The notes beneath the pieces were generated by a model. That model saw only the letters and a list, made by a program, of their open reading frames with translations. It was not told where the DNA came from and did not search any database. DNA of 7,121 nt from VMGX01 sp038065915. GTDB lineage: Bacteria; Patescibacteriota; Minisyncoccia; Phycocordibacterales; 21-14-all-36-13. Below, in pieces: positions 1 through 6,089 of this stretch; the first letter of the stretch is position 1; the number at the start of each line of letters is the position of its first letter. The stretch lies in NCBI GenBank assembly GCA_038065915.1, contig JBBTPZ010000029.1, forward strand, positions 1 to 7,121. Direction: 5' to 3'. The position numbers and the translations under genes were made by a program.

Positions 1-4
1 TAAT

Positions 5-229
5 ATGAATTCAAAAAAACAAAGAATATCATTAACAAAATATTTTGCGAAAAATGTATTTATTGTTGTTGGATTAGTTCTTATTTGGCGTGGGATTTGG
101 TATGTGCTGGACGGGATAGATATATTACTTGGTTGGAATCATTTATATACGGGAATAGGTGGAATAATTATAGGTCTTTTAATTTTATATTTGCCCGATA
201 AAGATCTAAAAGAGATTGGAAAATTGTAG
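5..229 (+). CDS. Small two-helix membrane protein, unknown function
   Basis: A 74-residue protein with a basic N-terminus (NSKKQR, then K12, K16) followed by two hydrophobic stretches, about residues 17-37 and 46-63, joined by a short polar loop (DGIDILLGWN). It ends in a charged tail (PDKDLKEIGKL). This predicts a helical hairpin in the cytoplasmic membrane; the positive-inside rule puts the N-terminus in the cytoplasm, and with two helices the C-terminus too. The pattern 'LIWRGIWYVLDGID ... GGIIIGLLILYLPDKDLKE' is one I recall from hypothetical proteins of Candidate Phyla Radiation bacteria, but I know no function for it. The ATG is the only methionine in the ORF. Only four bases lie upstream in the window, so promoter and ribosome-binding site cannot be judged. 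The stop is TAG. Glycine-rich helix 2 could favour oligomer packing; that is inference. Confidence 0.8.
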   Translation: MNSKKQRISLTKYFAKNVFIVVGLVLIWRGIWYVLDGIDILLGWNHLYTGIGGIIIGLLILYLPDKDLKEIGKL

Positions 230-247
230 AATATTTAACAAAGGATA

Positions 248-270
248 TGAATCCCGTAGTAGAAAATGGC
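248..270 (+). repeat. 23-bp direct repeat, copy A
   Basis: Identical over 23 bases to 450-472; the core is ATCCCGTAGTAGAAAATGGC. Both copies are followed by a similar, diverged tail (GGCGTTAAGAAAAAA here, GGCATTACGGGAAAAAA in the other). It is also the approximate inverse of the 3' part of the 54-bp repeats (GCCATTTTTCACTACAGGAT). Confidence 0.85.
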
Positions 271-308
271 GTTAAGAAAAAAAATATTAAAATGGAAAAT
301 TCAAAAAA

Positions 309-373
309 TCCCAGTAGCAGAGCATCCCAGTAGTAGAACGAGTTCACTACGGGACAGGAAGCTCGCTACGGGA
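309..373. repeat. Nested 65-nt hairpin with regularly placed A bulges
   Basis: The outer arms are TCCC(309-312), GTAGC(314-318), GAGC(320-323), pairing with GCTC(361-364), GCTAC(365-369), GGGA(370-373). The inner arms are TCCC(325-328), GTAGT(330-334), GAAC(336-339), pairing with GTTC(342-345), ACTAC(346-350), GGGA(351-354). In both left arms a single unpaired A sits at the same two places (313 and 319; 329 and 335). This gives 26 base pairs and four symmetric A bulges, with an asymmetric junction at 324 and 355-360. It is a repeat-derived structure of unknown role and could fold as RNA or cruciform DNA. Confidence 0.8.
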
Positions 374-399
374 CAAGTAAAACTTTATTAATATTAATG

Positions 400-453
400 A
401 ACAAAAATAGCCGTGCTCTTTTAGAGCAATGCCATTTTTCACTACAGGATGAA
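400..453 (+). repeat. 54-bp direct repeat, copy 1
   Basis: Identical base for base to 533-586, an offset of 133. Similarity continues upstream for about 20 bases with mostly C/T differences (from about 379, matching from about 513). The repeat contains a hairpin: AAAAATAGC(403-411), inner stem TGCTCT(414-419), TTT loop, AGAGCA(423-428), GCCATTTTT(431-439). As minus-strand RNA the outer arm mismatch becomes a G-U pair, and a run of T follows, so it resembles a weak terminator in that direction. Confidence 0.9.
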
Positions 454-472
454 TCCCGTAGTAGAAAATGGC
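431..472. repeat. Near-perfect 20-bp inverted repeat with 2-nt loop
   Basis: The arms are 431-450 (GCCATTTTTCACTACAGGAT) and 453-472 (ATCCCGTAGTAGAAAATGGC), separated by GA. Seventeen positions are Watson-Crick. As plus-strand RNA 439/464 is a U-G wobble, and 440/463 and 446/457 are mismatches; those two become wobbles on the minus strand. The left arm is shared with the 403-439 hairpin, so the two folds exclude each other. Confidence 0.8.
450..472 (+). repeat. 23-bp direct repeat, copy B
   Basis: Second exact copy of 248-270. It abuts the end of the 54-bp repeat and forms the right arm of the 431-472 palindrome. It also pairs locally with its own tail: CCCGTA(455-460) with TACGGG(475-480). 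Confidence 0.85.
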
Positions 473-532
473 ATTACGGGAAAAAACTAAAAAACGAAGT
501 ATGTTAAAAACAAAAATTTTATCAACATTAAT

Positions 533-586
533 AACAAAAATAGCCGTGCTCTTTTAGAGCAATGCCATTTTTCACTACAGGATGAA
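533..586 (+). repeat. 54-bp direct repeat, copy 2
   Basis: Exact copy of 400-453, with the equivalent hairpin at 536-572. Its last bases (GGATGAA) supply the ATG of the 41-aa ORF at 582. The identity of the two copies against the diverged flanks suggests a recent duplication or two recent insertions. Confidence 0.9.
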
Positions 587-707
587 AAATTATGCAAAAG
601 TAGGAAATAAAAAAGGGAAACCGGCTTACAGGACTCCTTCTAATTTCAAAAATTCTATTGGTTTTAAATTAGGTAAAACCAAACAGAATTACAGAAGAAA
701 AGTGTAA
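582..707 (+). CDS. Small, highly basic hypothetical protein (41 aa)
   Basis: The ORF encodes 41 residues beginning MKNYAKVGNKKGKPAY and ending KTKQNYRRKV. It has about fourteen Lys/Arg, no Asp or Glu, and many Asn, Gly and Tyr, which suits binding to RNA, DNA or the ribosome; that is inference and I do not recognise the family. Support for a real gene: a clean ATG, a TAA stop, and a strong terminator three bases after the stop. Against: the ATG lies in the last five bases of the 54-bp repeat copy, no Shine-Dalgarno is evident (ACAGG directly abuts the ATG), and no -10 sits at leaderless distance. The frame is open back to about 558 but offers no other ATG, GTG or TTG start. The repeat may have replaced the original 5' end, leaving a truncated gene. 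Confidence 0.5.
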   Translation: MKNYAKVGNKKGKPAYRTPSNFKNSIGFKLGKTKQNYRRKV

Positions 708-709
708 AT

Positions 710-741
710 AAAAATTGCCCAGTTAACTGGGCAATTTTTTT
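710..741. terminator. Bidirectional rho-independent terminator
   Basis: Perfect palindrome 710-739 with arms of 15 bases (AAAAATTGCCCAGTT and its inverse). The plus strand has a T run at 735-741, ending the 41-aa ORF. The minus strand reads TTTTTATTT after the stem, so it can also serve thrS. Confidence 0.85.
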
Positions 742-759
742 AACACAAAATAATTATGG

Positions 760-789
760 ATGAAAAATGCCCATTGGGGCATTTTTCAT
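760..789 (-). terminator. thrS-proximal hairpin terminator
   Basis: A 13-bp stem (760-772 with 777-789) and loop ATTG, lying directly against the thrS stop codon. On the minus strand the 3' arm contains GGGCATTTTTCAT, so the T run is inside the stem. It is the first of two tandem stops for thrS. Confidence 0.65.
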
Positions 790-2595
790 TTATTTTTTCT
801 CACTGACTTCCTTTTGAAGTTTTTCAATTGCTTCTTGTAATTTTACATCTTTCATACTTGTTCCGCCTCGCGATTCAAGTGTGATTGTTTTATTTTTTAC
901 TTCATTATCACCGATTACAATTATATAAGGATTTTTTTGTAATTTTGAGTTTCTTATTTTTTTGCCAAGAGTTTCATTTGAATTATCTATTTCAACTCGT
1001 AACCCTTCCTCTTTCAATTTTTTAAATGTGTCAAAAGCATATTCTTTTTGTTTTTCTGATATAGGAATTACAACAACCTGAACCGGAGAAATCCAAAGAG
1101 GAAATGCCCCCGCATAATGTTCTATAAGGAGAGCGATAATTCTTTCAATTGCTCCGATAGAAGAACGATGTATAACTATTGTTTCTTTTTCTTTTCCATC
1201 CGAATCGGTATAAGTTAAATTGAATCTTTTTGGCATCACAAAATCGTACTGAACCGTAAACACAGTATCTTCTTTTCCCGCAAAATTTTTCATTTGTATA
1301 TCTATTTTAGGTCCATAAAAAGCAGCTTCATTTTTTGCCTCCACATAAGTACATTTTCTTTCATCCAATACTTCCTTAAGAATCTTTTCTGCTTTCTCCC
1401 ACGCTTTATCATCTTTGTAATATTTTTTATCATCATTTCTACTTCCAAGGGAAAGCCTGTACCAATAATTTTTCCCCATTTTAAAACCAAATATATTAGA
1501 AATATATTCAATAAGATCTAATGCCCTCCCAACTTCTTCTTTTGCTTGTTTTTCATTAGCACAAATAATATGTGCGTCTGCCAAACAGAAACTTCTTACT
1601 CTCATAAGTCCTGTCAATTCTCCCGATTTTTCGTAACGATAAAGTTTTGCCAACTCTGCCATTCTTATTGGTAAATCCTTATAACTTTTTGGGCTACTCA
1701 AATATAATTCAAAATGATGAGGGCATGTCATCGGTCTAAGCATAAACTCTTCCTCGTCAATTTTTATCGGAGCGTACATAGAGTCCTTATAATAAGGGTA
1801 GTGACCTGATTTTTTATATAAATCAATTTTTGCGATATCTGGCGTATAAACATGTTTATAATCTCTTTTAATTTCTTCTTCAACAATAAAATTTTCAAGT
1901 TCTCGTCTTATTATTGCTCCTTTTTCTGTCCAAAGCGGAAGACCTTTGCCAACGACTTCTGAAAAAACAAACAAACCCAATTCTTTTCCCAATTTTCTGT
2001 GGTCTCTTTTTTCTGCCTCTTCTTGCATTTGTAAATATTCATCAAGTTTTTCTTTTGATTCAAAAGCAAGCCCATATATACGAGTGAGCATTTTATTTTT
2101 TTCACTTCCTCTCCAATATGCTCCCGCCGTTTTGTTTAATTTAAAAGAATTTGGGTCTATATCTTTTGCACTTTCTGCGTGTCCGCCACCACATAGGTCA
2201 ACAAAATCACCTGACTTATAAAATGTAATTTTTTGTCCATCTTTTACTATGTCTTTTATAAGTTCTAATTTGTATGGATTATCTTTAAATTTTTCTTTTG
2301 CTTCTTTTTCTGAAACTTCAATTTTTTCAAACTCGTCCCATTTTTTTAATATCTCTCTCATTTTCTTTTCTATCTTTGGTAGGTCTTTGTCAGAAATTCT
2401 TTCTACCTGTCCGCGTTGGTTTGCGTCTAATCCGCGTGTGCCCGTGTTATAATCAAAGTCAAAATCGTAATAAAAACCGTTATCAATAGCAGGCCCGATT
2501 GTCATTTTTGTATCGGGCCACAAACTTAAAACAGCCGCCGCAAGTAGGTGTGAAAGCGAGTGCCTGATATTTTGTATTTTCTTATCTTTTTCCAT
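790..2595 (-). CDS. thrS: Threonyl-tRNA synthetase, TGS-less
   Basis: Charges tRNA-Thr with threonine using ATP and edits mischarged serine. It has 601 residues and starts directly in the editing domain (RHSLSH, H12 and H16; partner motif DLCGGGH, C135 and H139), so the usual N-terminal TGS domain of about 60 residues is missing. The class II core follows from about 215: motif 2 LYRYE (R320); zinc ligands C291 in RPMTCPHH, H342 in ADAHIIC and H476 in IVIHRSS; motif 3 around GAIERI (R485). The anticodon-binding domain spans about 503-598. Residues 50-66 (NTGTRGLDANQRGQVER) look like an in-frame, GC-rich insertion between FYYDFDF and ISDKDLPKIEKKM. The editing motif reads CGGGH rather than the common CRGPH. 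The ATG is preceded by an extended -10 at leaderless spacing, with no Shine-Dalgarno. It is convergent with the 41-aa ORF and lies downstream of dnaE on the same strand, separated from it by a terminator. Confidence 0.97.
   Translation of the reverse strand: MEKDKKIQNIRHSLSHLLAAAVLSLWPDTKMTIGPAIDNGFYYDFDFDYNTGTRGLDANQRGQVERISDKDLPKIEKKMREILKKWDEFEKIEVSEKEAKEKFKDNPYKLELIKDIVKDGQKITFYKSGDFVDLCGGGHAESAKDIDPNSFKLNKTAGAYWRGSEKNKMLTRIYGLAFESKEKLDEYLQMQEEAEKRDHRKLGKELGLFVFSEVVGKGLPLWTEKGAIIRRELENFIVEEEIKRDYKHVYTPDIAKIDLYKKSGHYPYYKDSMYAPIKIDEEEFMLRPMTCPHHFELYLSSPKSYKDLPIRMAELAKLYRYEKSGELTGLMRVRSFCLADAHIICANEKQAKEEVGRALDLIEYISNIFGFKMGKNYWYRLSLGSRNDDKKYYKDDKAWEKAEKILKEVLDERKCTYVEAKNEAAFYGPKIDIQMKNFAGKEDTVFTVQYDFVMPKRFNLTYTDSDGKEKETIVIHRSSIGAIERIIALLIEHYAGAFPLWISPVQVVVIPISEKQKEYAFDTFKKLKEEGLRVEIDNSNETLGKKIRNSKLQKNPYIIVIGDNEVKNKTITLESRGGTSMKDVKLQEAIEKLQKEVSEKK
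2398..2448 (-). repeat. GC-rich in-frame insertion inside thrS
   Basis: Covers codons 50-66. By hand count 27 of the 46 bases 2403-2448 are G or C, far above the surrounding AT-rich gene. On the minus strand it contains ACGCGGA twice (2431-2437, 2410-2416), and ACGCGGATTA, which matches ACGCAGATTA in the rnhB insertion (6347-6356) at 9 of 10 bases. Its ends are inferred from where the ThrRS family pattern resumes. Confidence 0.55.
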
Positions 2596-2601
2596 TTCAA
2601 T

Positions 2602-2610
2602 ATATTAACA
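2602..2610 (-). promoter_or_regulatory. thrS extended -10, leaderless start
   Basis: Minus strand TG-T-TAATAT (2610 to 2602), then six bases ATTGAA, then ATG at 2595. This spacing places +1 on the A of the start codon. There is no Shine-Dalgarno. A TTGTTT at 2633-2628 is 20 bases away, too far for a standard -35. TAATAT matches 4 of 6 consensus bases. Confidence 0.5.
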
Positions 2611-2615
2611 TTATT

Positions 2616-2633
2616 TTGTTTTATATAAAACAA
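2616..2633. repeat. 18-bp perfect palindrome upstream of thrS
   Basis: TTGTTTTATATAAAACAA is its own inverse. It lies 21-38 bases upstream of the thrS ATG, just upstream of the proposed -10, where a dimeric regulator could bind. Because it is AT-only except for two bases, it may also be chance or a second promoter element. Confidence 0.4.
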
Positions 2634-2643
2634 TTTAATAACT

Positions 2644-2665
2644 CGGTTACTAAACGGTTACTAAA
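2644..2665. repeat. Tandem 11-bp repeat upstream of thrS
   Basis: CGGTTACTAAA occurs twice head to tail (2644-2654, 2655-2665), about 50-70 bases upstream of the thrS start. The 11-bp period is close to one helical turn, so both copies face the same side of DNA, as in activator sites. It could equally be a slippage product. The rest of 2596-2790 shows no gene. Confidence 0.55.
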
Positions 2666-2790
2666 ATTATGTAAATTTTTTACAAAGTGCGGAGAAGTAG
2701 TAAGAATTTCTGAAGAAATTTTAAAAACAAAAAATTTTCTTCCCTTTGTTAATTTTATGGAGGGAAAATATCCGTTCATTTTTCATTAGT

Positions 2791-2825
2791 TCAAAAACAA
2801 AAAGACGACCGAATGGTCGTCTTTT
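2791..2825 (-). terminator. dnaE rho-independent terminator (bidirectional)
   Basis: Stem AAAGACGACC (2801-2810) with GGTCGTCTTT (2815-2824), loop GAAT. On the minus strand the stem is followed by TTTTTGTTTTTG, ending dnaE about 70 bases after its stop. The plus strand also has a run of eight T, so it can stop transcription from either side and separates dnaE from thrS. Confidence 0.85.
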
Positions 2826-2865
2826 TTTTACCTCTTTTTTATTTCTACAAATAAATTTATTGCCA

Positions 2866-2886
2866 CTTGGACACTCGGTGTCCAAG
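2866..2886. repeat. Hairpin just after the dnaE stop
   Basis: Arms CTTGGACAC (2866-2874) and GTGTCCAAG (2878-2886) around a 3-base loop, starting eight bases past the dnaE stop codon. No T run follows on either strand, so it is not a canonical terminator. It may protect the mRNA 3' end. Confidence 0.65.
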
Positions 2887-2894
2887 CTGGGGGA

Positions 2895-5800
2895 TTATTT
2901 TTTTTCTTCTTCTAATTTTTTTACAGCTTCTGCCAGCAAACTTATTGAATCTTTTCTGTATGAAATTCGTCCTTTTATAATTACACATAAATTTGGTTCT
3001 AATAATTCTTTATATTTTTCAAATATTTTAGGAAATACGACAATCTCAATCGTCCCAGTAAAATCTGAGAAATTAATAAATGCCATTTTCTCAAAACTTT
3101 TGGTATTTATAGTTTTAACTTCATTTATTATTCCTGCAACTGCGACGGTCATTCCATCTTCAAGTCCATCCAAAACTTTTTTTACCGTGTATTCACGTTT
3201 CTGAAATTTGTCTTTAAATTTATCAAGCGGATGTCCTGAAATATACAATCCAAGCAATTCTTTTTCCCAAGTTAATTTTTCAGTTTGTGTTGCAGGAGGA
3301 AATTCTTTAAGTTTTAGTTTTGGTATTGTTGAATTATCTGCCATCAGACCGAACAATGACTCTTGTGATTCGTCCGTTTTTTTACCTTCACGATGATAAA
3401 GCAATAAATCCTCCACATTTTCAAACATTTGCCCTCGTTCACCGAATTCGTCCATGGCGCCGCATTTTATAAGTGCTTCCAAAGATTTTTTATTTATATT
3501 TTTATCTTTTACTCTACTTAAAAAATCTTCCAATGAATTAAATTTGCCACCTTCTTTTCTTGTGGCAATAATTTTATCGGCGATGCCTTCTCCAAAGTTT
3601 TTAATACTATAAAGTCCAAAACGAATTTTATCTTTCCCACCTTCTTCTATGACCGTAAAATTACCAAAACTTTCATTTATATTCGGCGGTAAGACCTCAA
3701 TTTTCATTCTTTTACATTCTCCAATTATTTCGGAAATTTTTTCAACATCGCCAGCGTCTGCGGTTAAAAGTGAACACATATAAACGACAGGGAAGTTTGC
3801 TTTCATATAGGCCGTCTGATATGTAACTTTTCCATAACTTGCGGAATGAGCTTTGTTAAATCCATACGAGGCAAATGTTTCAATCATTTCCCAAAGTTGT
3901 TTTGCTATGTCTGGTTTCATTTCATTTTTTATACATCCACTCGTGAATTTTTCTTTCTGCGCCTGCATTTCTTTTGGGATTTTTTTTCCAACAGCTTTTC
4001 TGAATTTATCTGCTTCTGCCCATGTATATCCAGCGAGTTCTGTAACAATAAGCAAAATATCATCCTGATAAATCAAAATACCGTATGTTTTTTCAAGAAT
4101 TTTTCTCAATCTCTCGTCAATATATTTTACAAGTTTTGGGTTTCTTTTTCTCTTTATGTATTCAGGAATAAAAGCCATTGGCCCGGGACGATAAAGAGCA
4201 ATCATAGCGTTTATATCTCTTATTTCGGTTGGCCCTAATTCTTTAAGGTATTTAGTCATTCCGTCGCTACCCATTTGAAATACGCCCATAGTTTCTCCGC
4301 GAGCCAACATATCAAATGTTTTTTTGTCATCAACTGGAATATTATGTATATCAACATCCACCCCTTTTATTTTTTTTGCTAAATCAACAGAATTCGCAAG
4401 TATTGATAAATTTTTTAGACCAAGAAAATCAAATTTTAATAACCCGACATCTTCAATAACATACATATCATATTGAGTTATCAGTTTTCCTCCTTTAGGG
4501 TCAAGCTGTACGGGCGTGAATTCTGTTATTGCTACCGGTGATATAACAATGCCTGCCGCATGAACGGAAATATGTCTTGCGCATCCCTCAATCTTTTTCG
4601 CCATATCTATAATTTTTTTGACATCCTTATCAGTGGTGTACATTTTCTTCAAGTCGGAATTTTCATCTATAGCTCTATCTATTGTCATTGGGAAACCCTG
4701 TTTTCCCAGAGGAATTTGTTTTGAAATTTTATCACCGATTTCATATTGATAACCCAAAGCTCGTGCAGTATCACGAACTGCGCCACGCGCCATCATTGTT
4801 CCAAATGTTCCTATTTGTGCGACTCTATCTTCTCCATATTTTTCTCTCACATATTGAATCATTTCATCTCGTCTTGTGTCCGCCATGTCAATATCTATAT
4901 CTGGAGGTGAAGGTCTGTCCGGATTAAGAAATCTTTCAAACGGAATTTGATATTCAAGCGGATTTATATTTGTTATTCCTATCAAATAAGAAACAAGTGA
5001 ACCAGCGGCAGAACCTCTTGTGTTTGTGAAAATGTTATTTTTATGTGCGAATCTCAATAAATCGCTAACTACCAAAAAGTAGGGAGAATACCCTTTCTTT
5101 TTTATAATTCCAAATTCGTATTCAATTCTTGTCGAAACTTCTTCTGTTTTTTCCAAGTTTTTTTCTTTCAAACCTAAATTTATTAATTCATATAAATATT
5201 CATCGGAGTGATTTCCATTAGAAGTTTTTATTTCTGGAAAGACCCAATTTCCCAAAGTAATTTCTAAATTACATAAATCAGAAATCTTTTTTGTATTTTC
5301 AAGCGCTTGTGGAATTTCGGCAAAATACTTTTTTGCTTCCTCTTGTCCTATAAAAGAAAAATCCTCGTCCTCACTCGTTAGTCGTTTATTAGAACCAAAG
5401 TCCAAATTTGTTTGTATGGATAGAAGCGTGTTGCGCGCTTCTCTGTCTTCTGGATTTATATAATAAACATCATGTGACGCTACTAAATTTGCTCCGATTT
5501 CTTTCGCAAATTCAATTGTTTTTTTTGTTATAAAATTATGCCCATCAATTTCTGGGTGGTGTGTTATTTCTATGAATAAATTTTCTTTTCCATAAATTTC
5601 TTCATATTCATTTAAAATTTTCTTCGCTGTTTCAAAATCACTATTTTTTATTTTTTCTATTATTTCTCCACTAAAAGACGGAATAATCGCAATAAGCCCG
5701 TCGGAATATTTTTTCATTAATTCTTTATCTATTCTCGGTTTATAGTAGAAACCAGTAAGATGTGAATCGCTTACTAATTTTATTAAATTTTTGTATCCGG

Positions 5801-6089
5801 CTTCATTTTTTGCTAATAAAACTAATCTATATCTTTTACTATCAATACCGGGCTGTCTGTCGTGTCGCATGCGAAGTGCAACATAAAAATCAACACCTAT
5901 TATTGGTTTTATATTTTGTTTTTTACATTCCTTATAAAACGAAATTGCCCCATAAAGATTTCCATTATCCGTTAGTGCAACCGCGTTCATATTTTTTTCT
6001 TTTGTAGCAGAAACAAGCTCAGATATTTTTGGTAGTGCATTAAGCAAACTGAAGTGGGAGTGAGTGTGGAGGTGTATAAATTCTGTCAT
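2895..6089 (-). CDS. dnaE: DNA polymerase III alpha subunit
   Basis: Replicative DNA polymerase of the C family, 1,064 residues from the chosen ATG. Order: PHP domain (about 1-210, HLHTHSHFS), palm with RGSAAGSLVSY (358-368), the catalytic aspartates D399 and D401 in PDIDIDM and D554 in KFDFLGL, fingers with YGFNKAHSASYG (742-753), a helix-hairpin-helix region (about 810-880), a probable beta-clamp motif QESLF (909-913), and an OB fold (about 980-1045). It ends after the OB fold, without the E. coli tau-binding tail. The PHP metal site looks degraded: LDG is LNA (N17), TDH is TDN (N42), GIE is GVD (D67), DVHY is DVYY (Y209). The ATG at 6089 is preferred over TTG at 6095 because a TGCTATAAT promoter puts +1 exactly on its A. 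It is divergent from rnhB and followed by its own terminator. Confidence 0.97.
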   Translation of the reverse strand: MTEFIHLHTHSHFSLLNALPKISELVSATKEKNMNAVALTDNGNLYGAISFYKECKKQNIKPIIGVDFYVALRMRHDRQPGIDSKRYRLVLLAKNEAGYKNLIKLVSDSHLTGFYYKPRIDKELMKKYSDGLIAIIPSFSGEIIEKIKNSDFETAKKILNEYEEIYGKENLFIEITHHPEIDGHNFITKKTIEFAKEIGANLVASHDVYYINPEDREARNTLLSIQTNLDFGSNKRLTSEDEDFSFIGQEEAKKYFAEIPQALENTKKISDLCNLEITLGNWVFPEIKTSNGNHSDEYLYELINLGLKEKNLEKTEEVSTRIEYEFGIIKKKGYSPYFLVVSDLLRFAHKNNIFTNTRGSAAGSLVSYLIGITNINPLEYQIPFERFLNPDRPSPPDIDIDMADTRRDEMIQYVREKYGEDRVAQIGTFGTMMARGAVRDTARALGYQYEIGDKISKQIPLGKQGFPMTIDRAIDENSDLKKMYTTDKDVKKIIDMAKKIEGCARHISVHAAGIVISPVAITEFTPVQLDPKGGKLITQYDMYVIEDVGLLKFDFLGLKNLSILANSVDLAKKIKGVDVDIHNIPVDDKKTFDMLARGETMGVFQMGSDGMTKYLKELGPTEIRDINAMIALYRPGPMAFIPEYIKRKRNPKLVKYIDERLRKILEKTYGILIYQDDILLIVTELAGYTWAEADKFRKAVGKKIPKEMQAQKEKFTSGCIKNEMKPDIAKQLWEMIETFASYGFNKAHSASYGKVTYQTAYMKANFPVVYMCSLLTADAGDVEKISEIIGECKRMKIEVLPPNINESFGNFTVIEEGGKDKIRFGLYSIKNFGEGIADKIIATRKEGGKFNSLEDFLSRVKDKNINKKSLEALIKCGAMDEFGERGQMFENVEDLLLYHREGKKTDESQESLFGLMADNSTIPKLKLKEFPPATQTEKLTWEKELLGLYISGHPLDKFKDKFQKREYTVKKVLDGLEDGMTVAVAGIINEVKTINTKSFEKMAFINFSDFTGTIEIVVFPKIFEKYKELLEPNLCVIIKGRISYRKDSISLLAEAVKKLEEEKK

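Larger units (their letters stand above)
230..581. repeat. Intergenic repeat cluster without a convincing gene
   Basis: These 352 bases hold no persuasive ORF but many related short elements. They include two copies of a 23-bp repeat (248-270, 450-472), a nested hairpin (309-373), two copies of a 54-bp repeat (400-453, 533-586, so the second copy runs past this entry), and a near-palindrome (431-472). All share the word family TCCCGTAGT / ACTACRGGA and its inverse. This points to one family of mobile or amplified palindromic repeats that landed here several times. No transposase gene is present. Confidence 0.8.

Noticed and set aside
247..333. 28-codon plus-strand ORF starting MNPVVENG, with AAGGA just upstream
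   Set aside because: It is built largely from repeat sequence, the same ATG occurs in the other repeat copy followed by a stop after 13 codons, and the residues (KNPSSRASQ) look like translated repeat.
400..586. Possible CRISPR array from the 54-bp repeats
   Set aside because: Only two copies, repeat too long, spacing uneven in nature with repeat-derived sequence between, and no cas gene.
2596..2700. T-box riboswitch upstream of thrS
   Set aside because: No T-box sequence or antiterminator is visible, and the predicted transcript start leaves no leader.
2721..2786. 21-codon minus-strand ORF (MKNERIFSLHK...) between dnaE and thrS
   Set aside because: Short, begins just after the dnaE terminator T run, has no clear ribosome-binding site and no recognisable family; possibly a gene remnant but unsupported.
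2746..3204. 152-residue plus-strand ORF
   Set aside because: Most of it is antisense to the dnaE C-terminus, runs through the dnaE terminator, and has a composition typical of a shadow frame.
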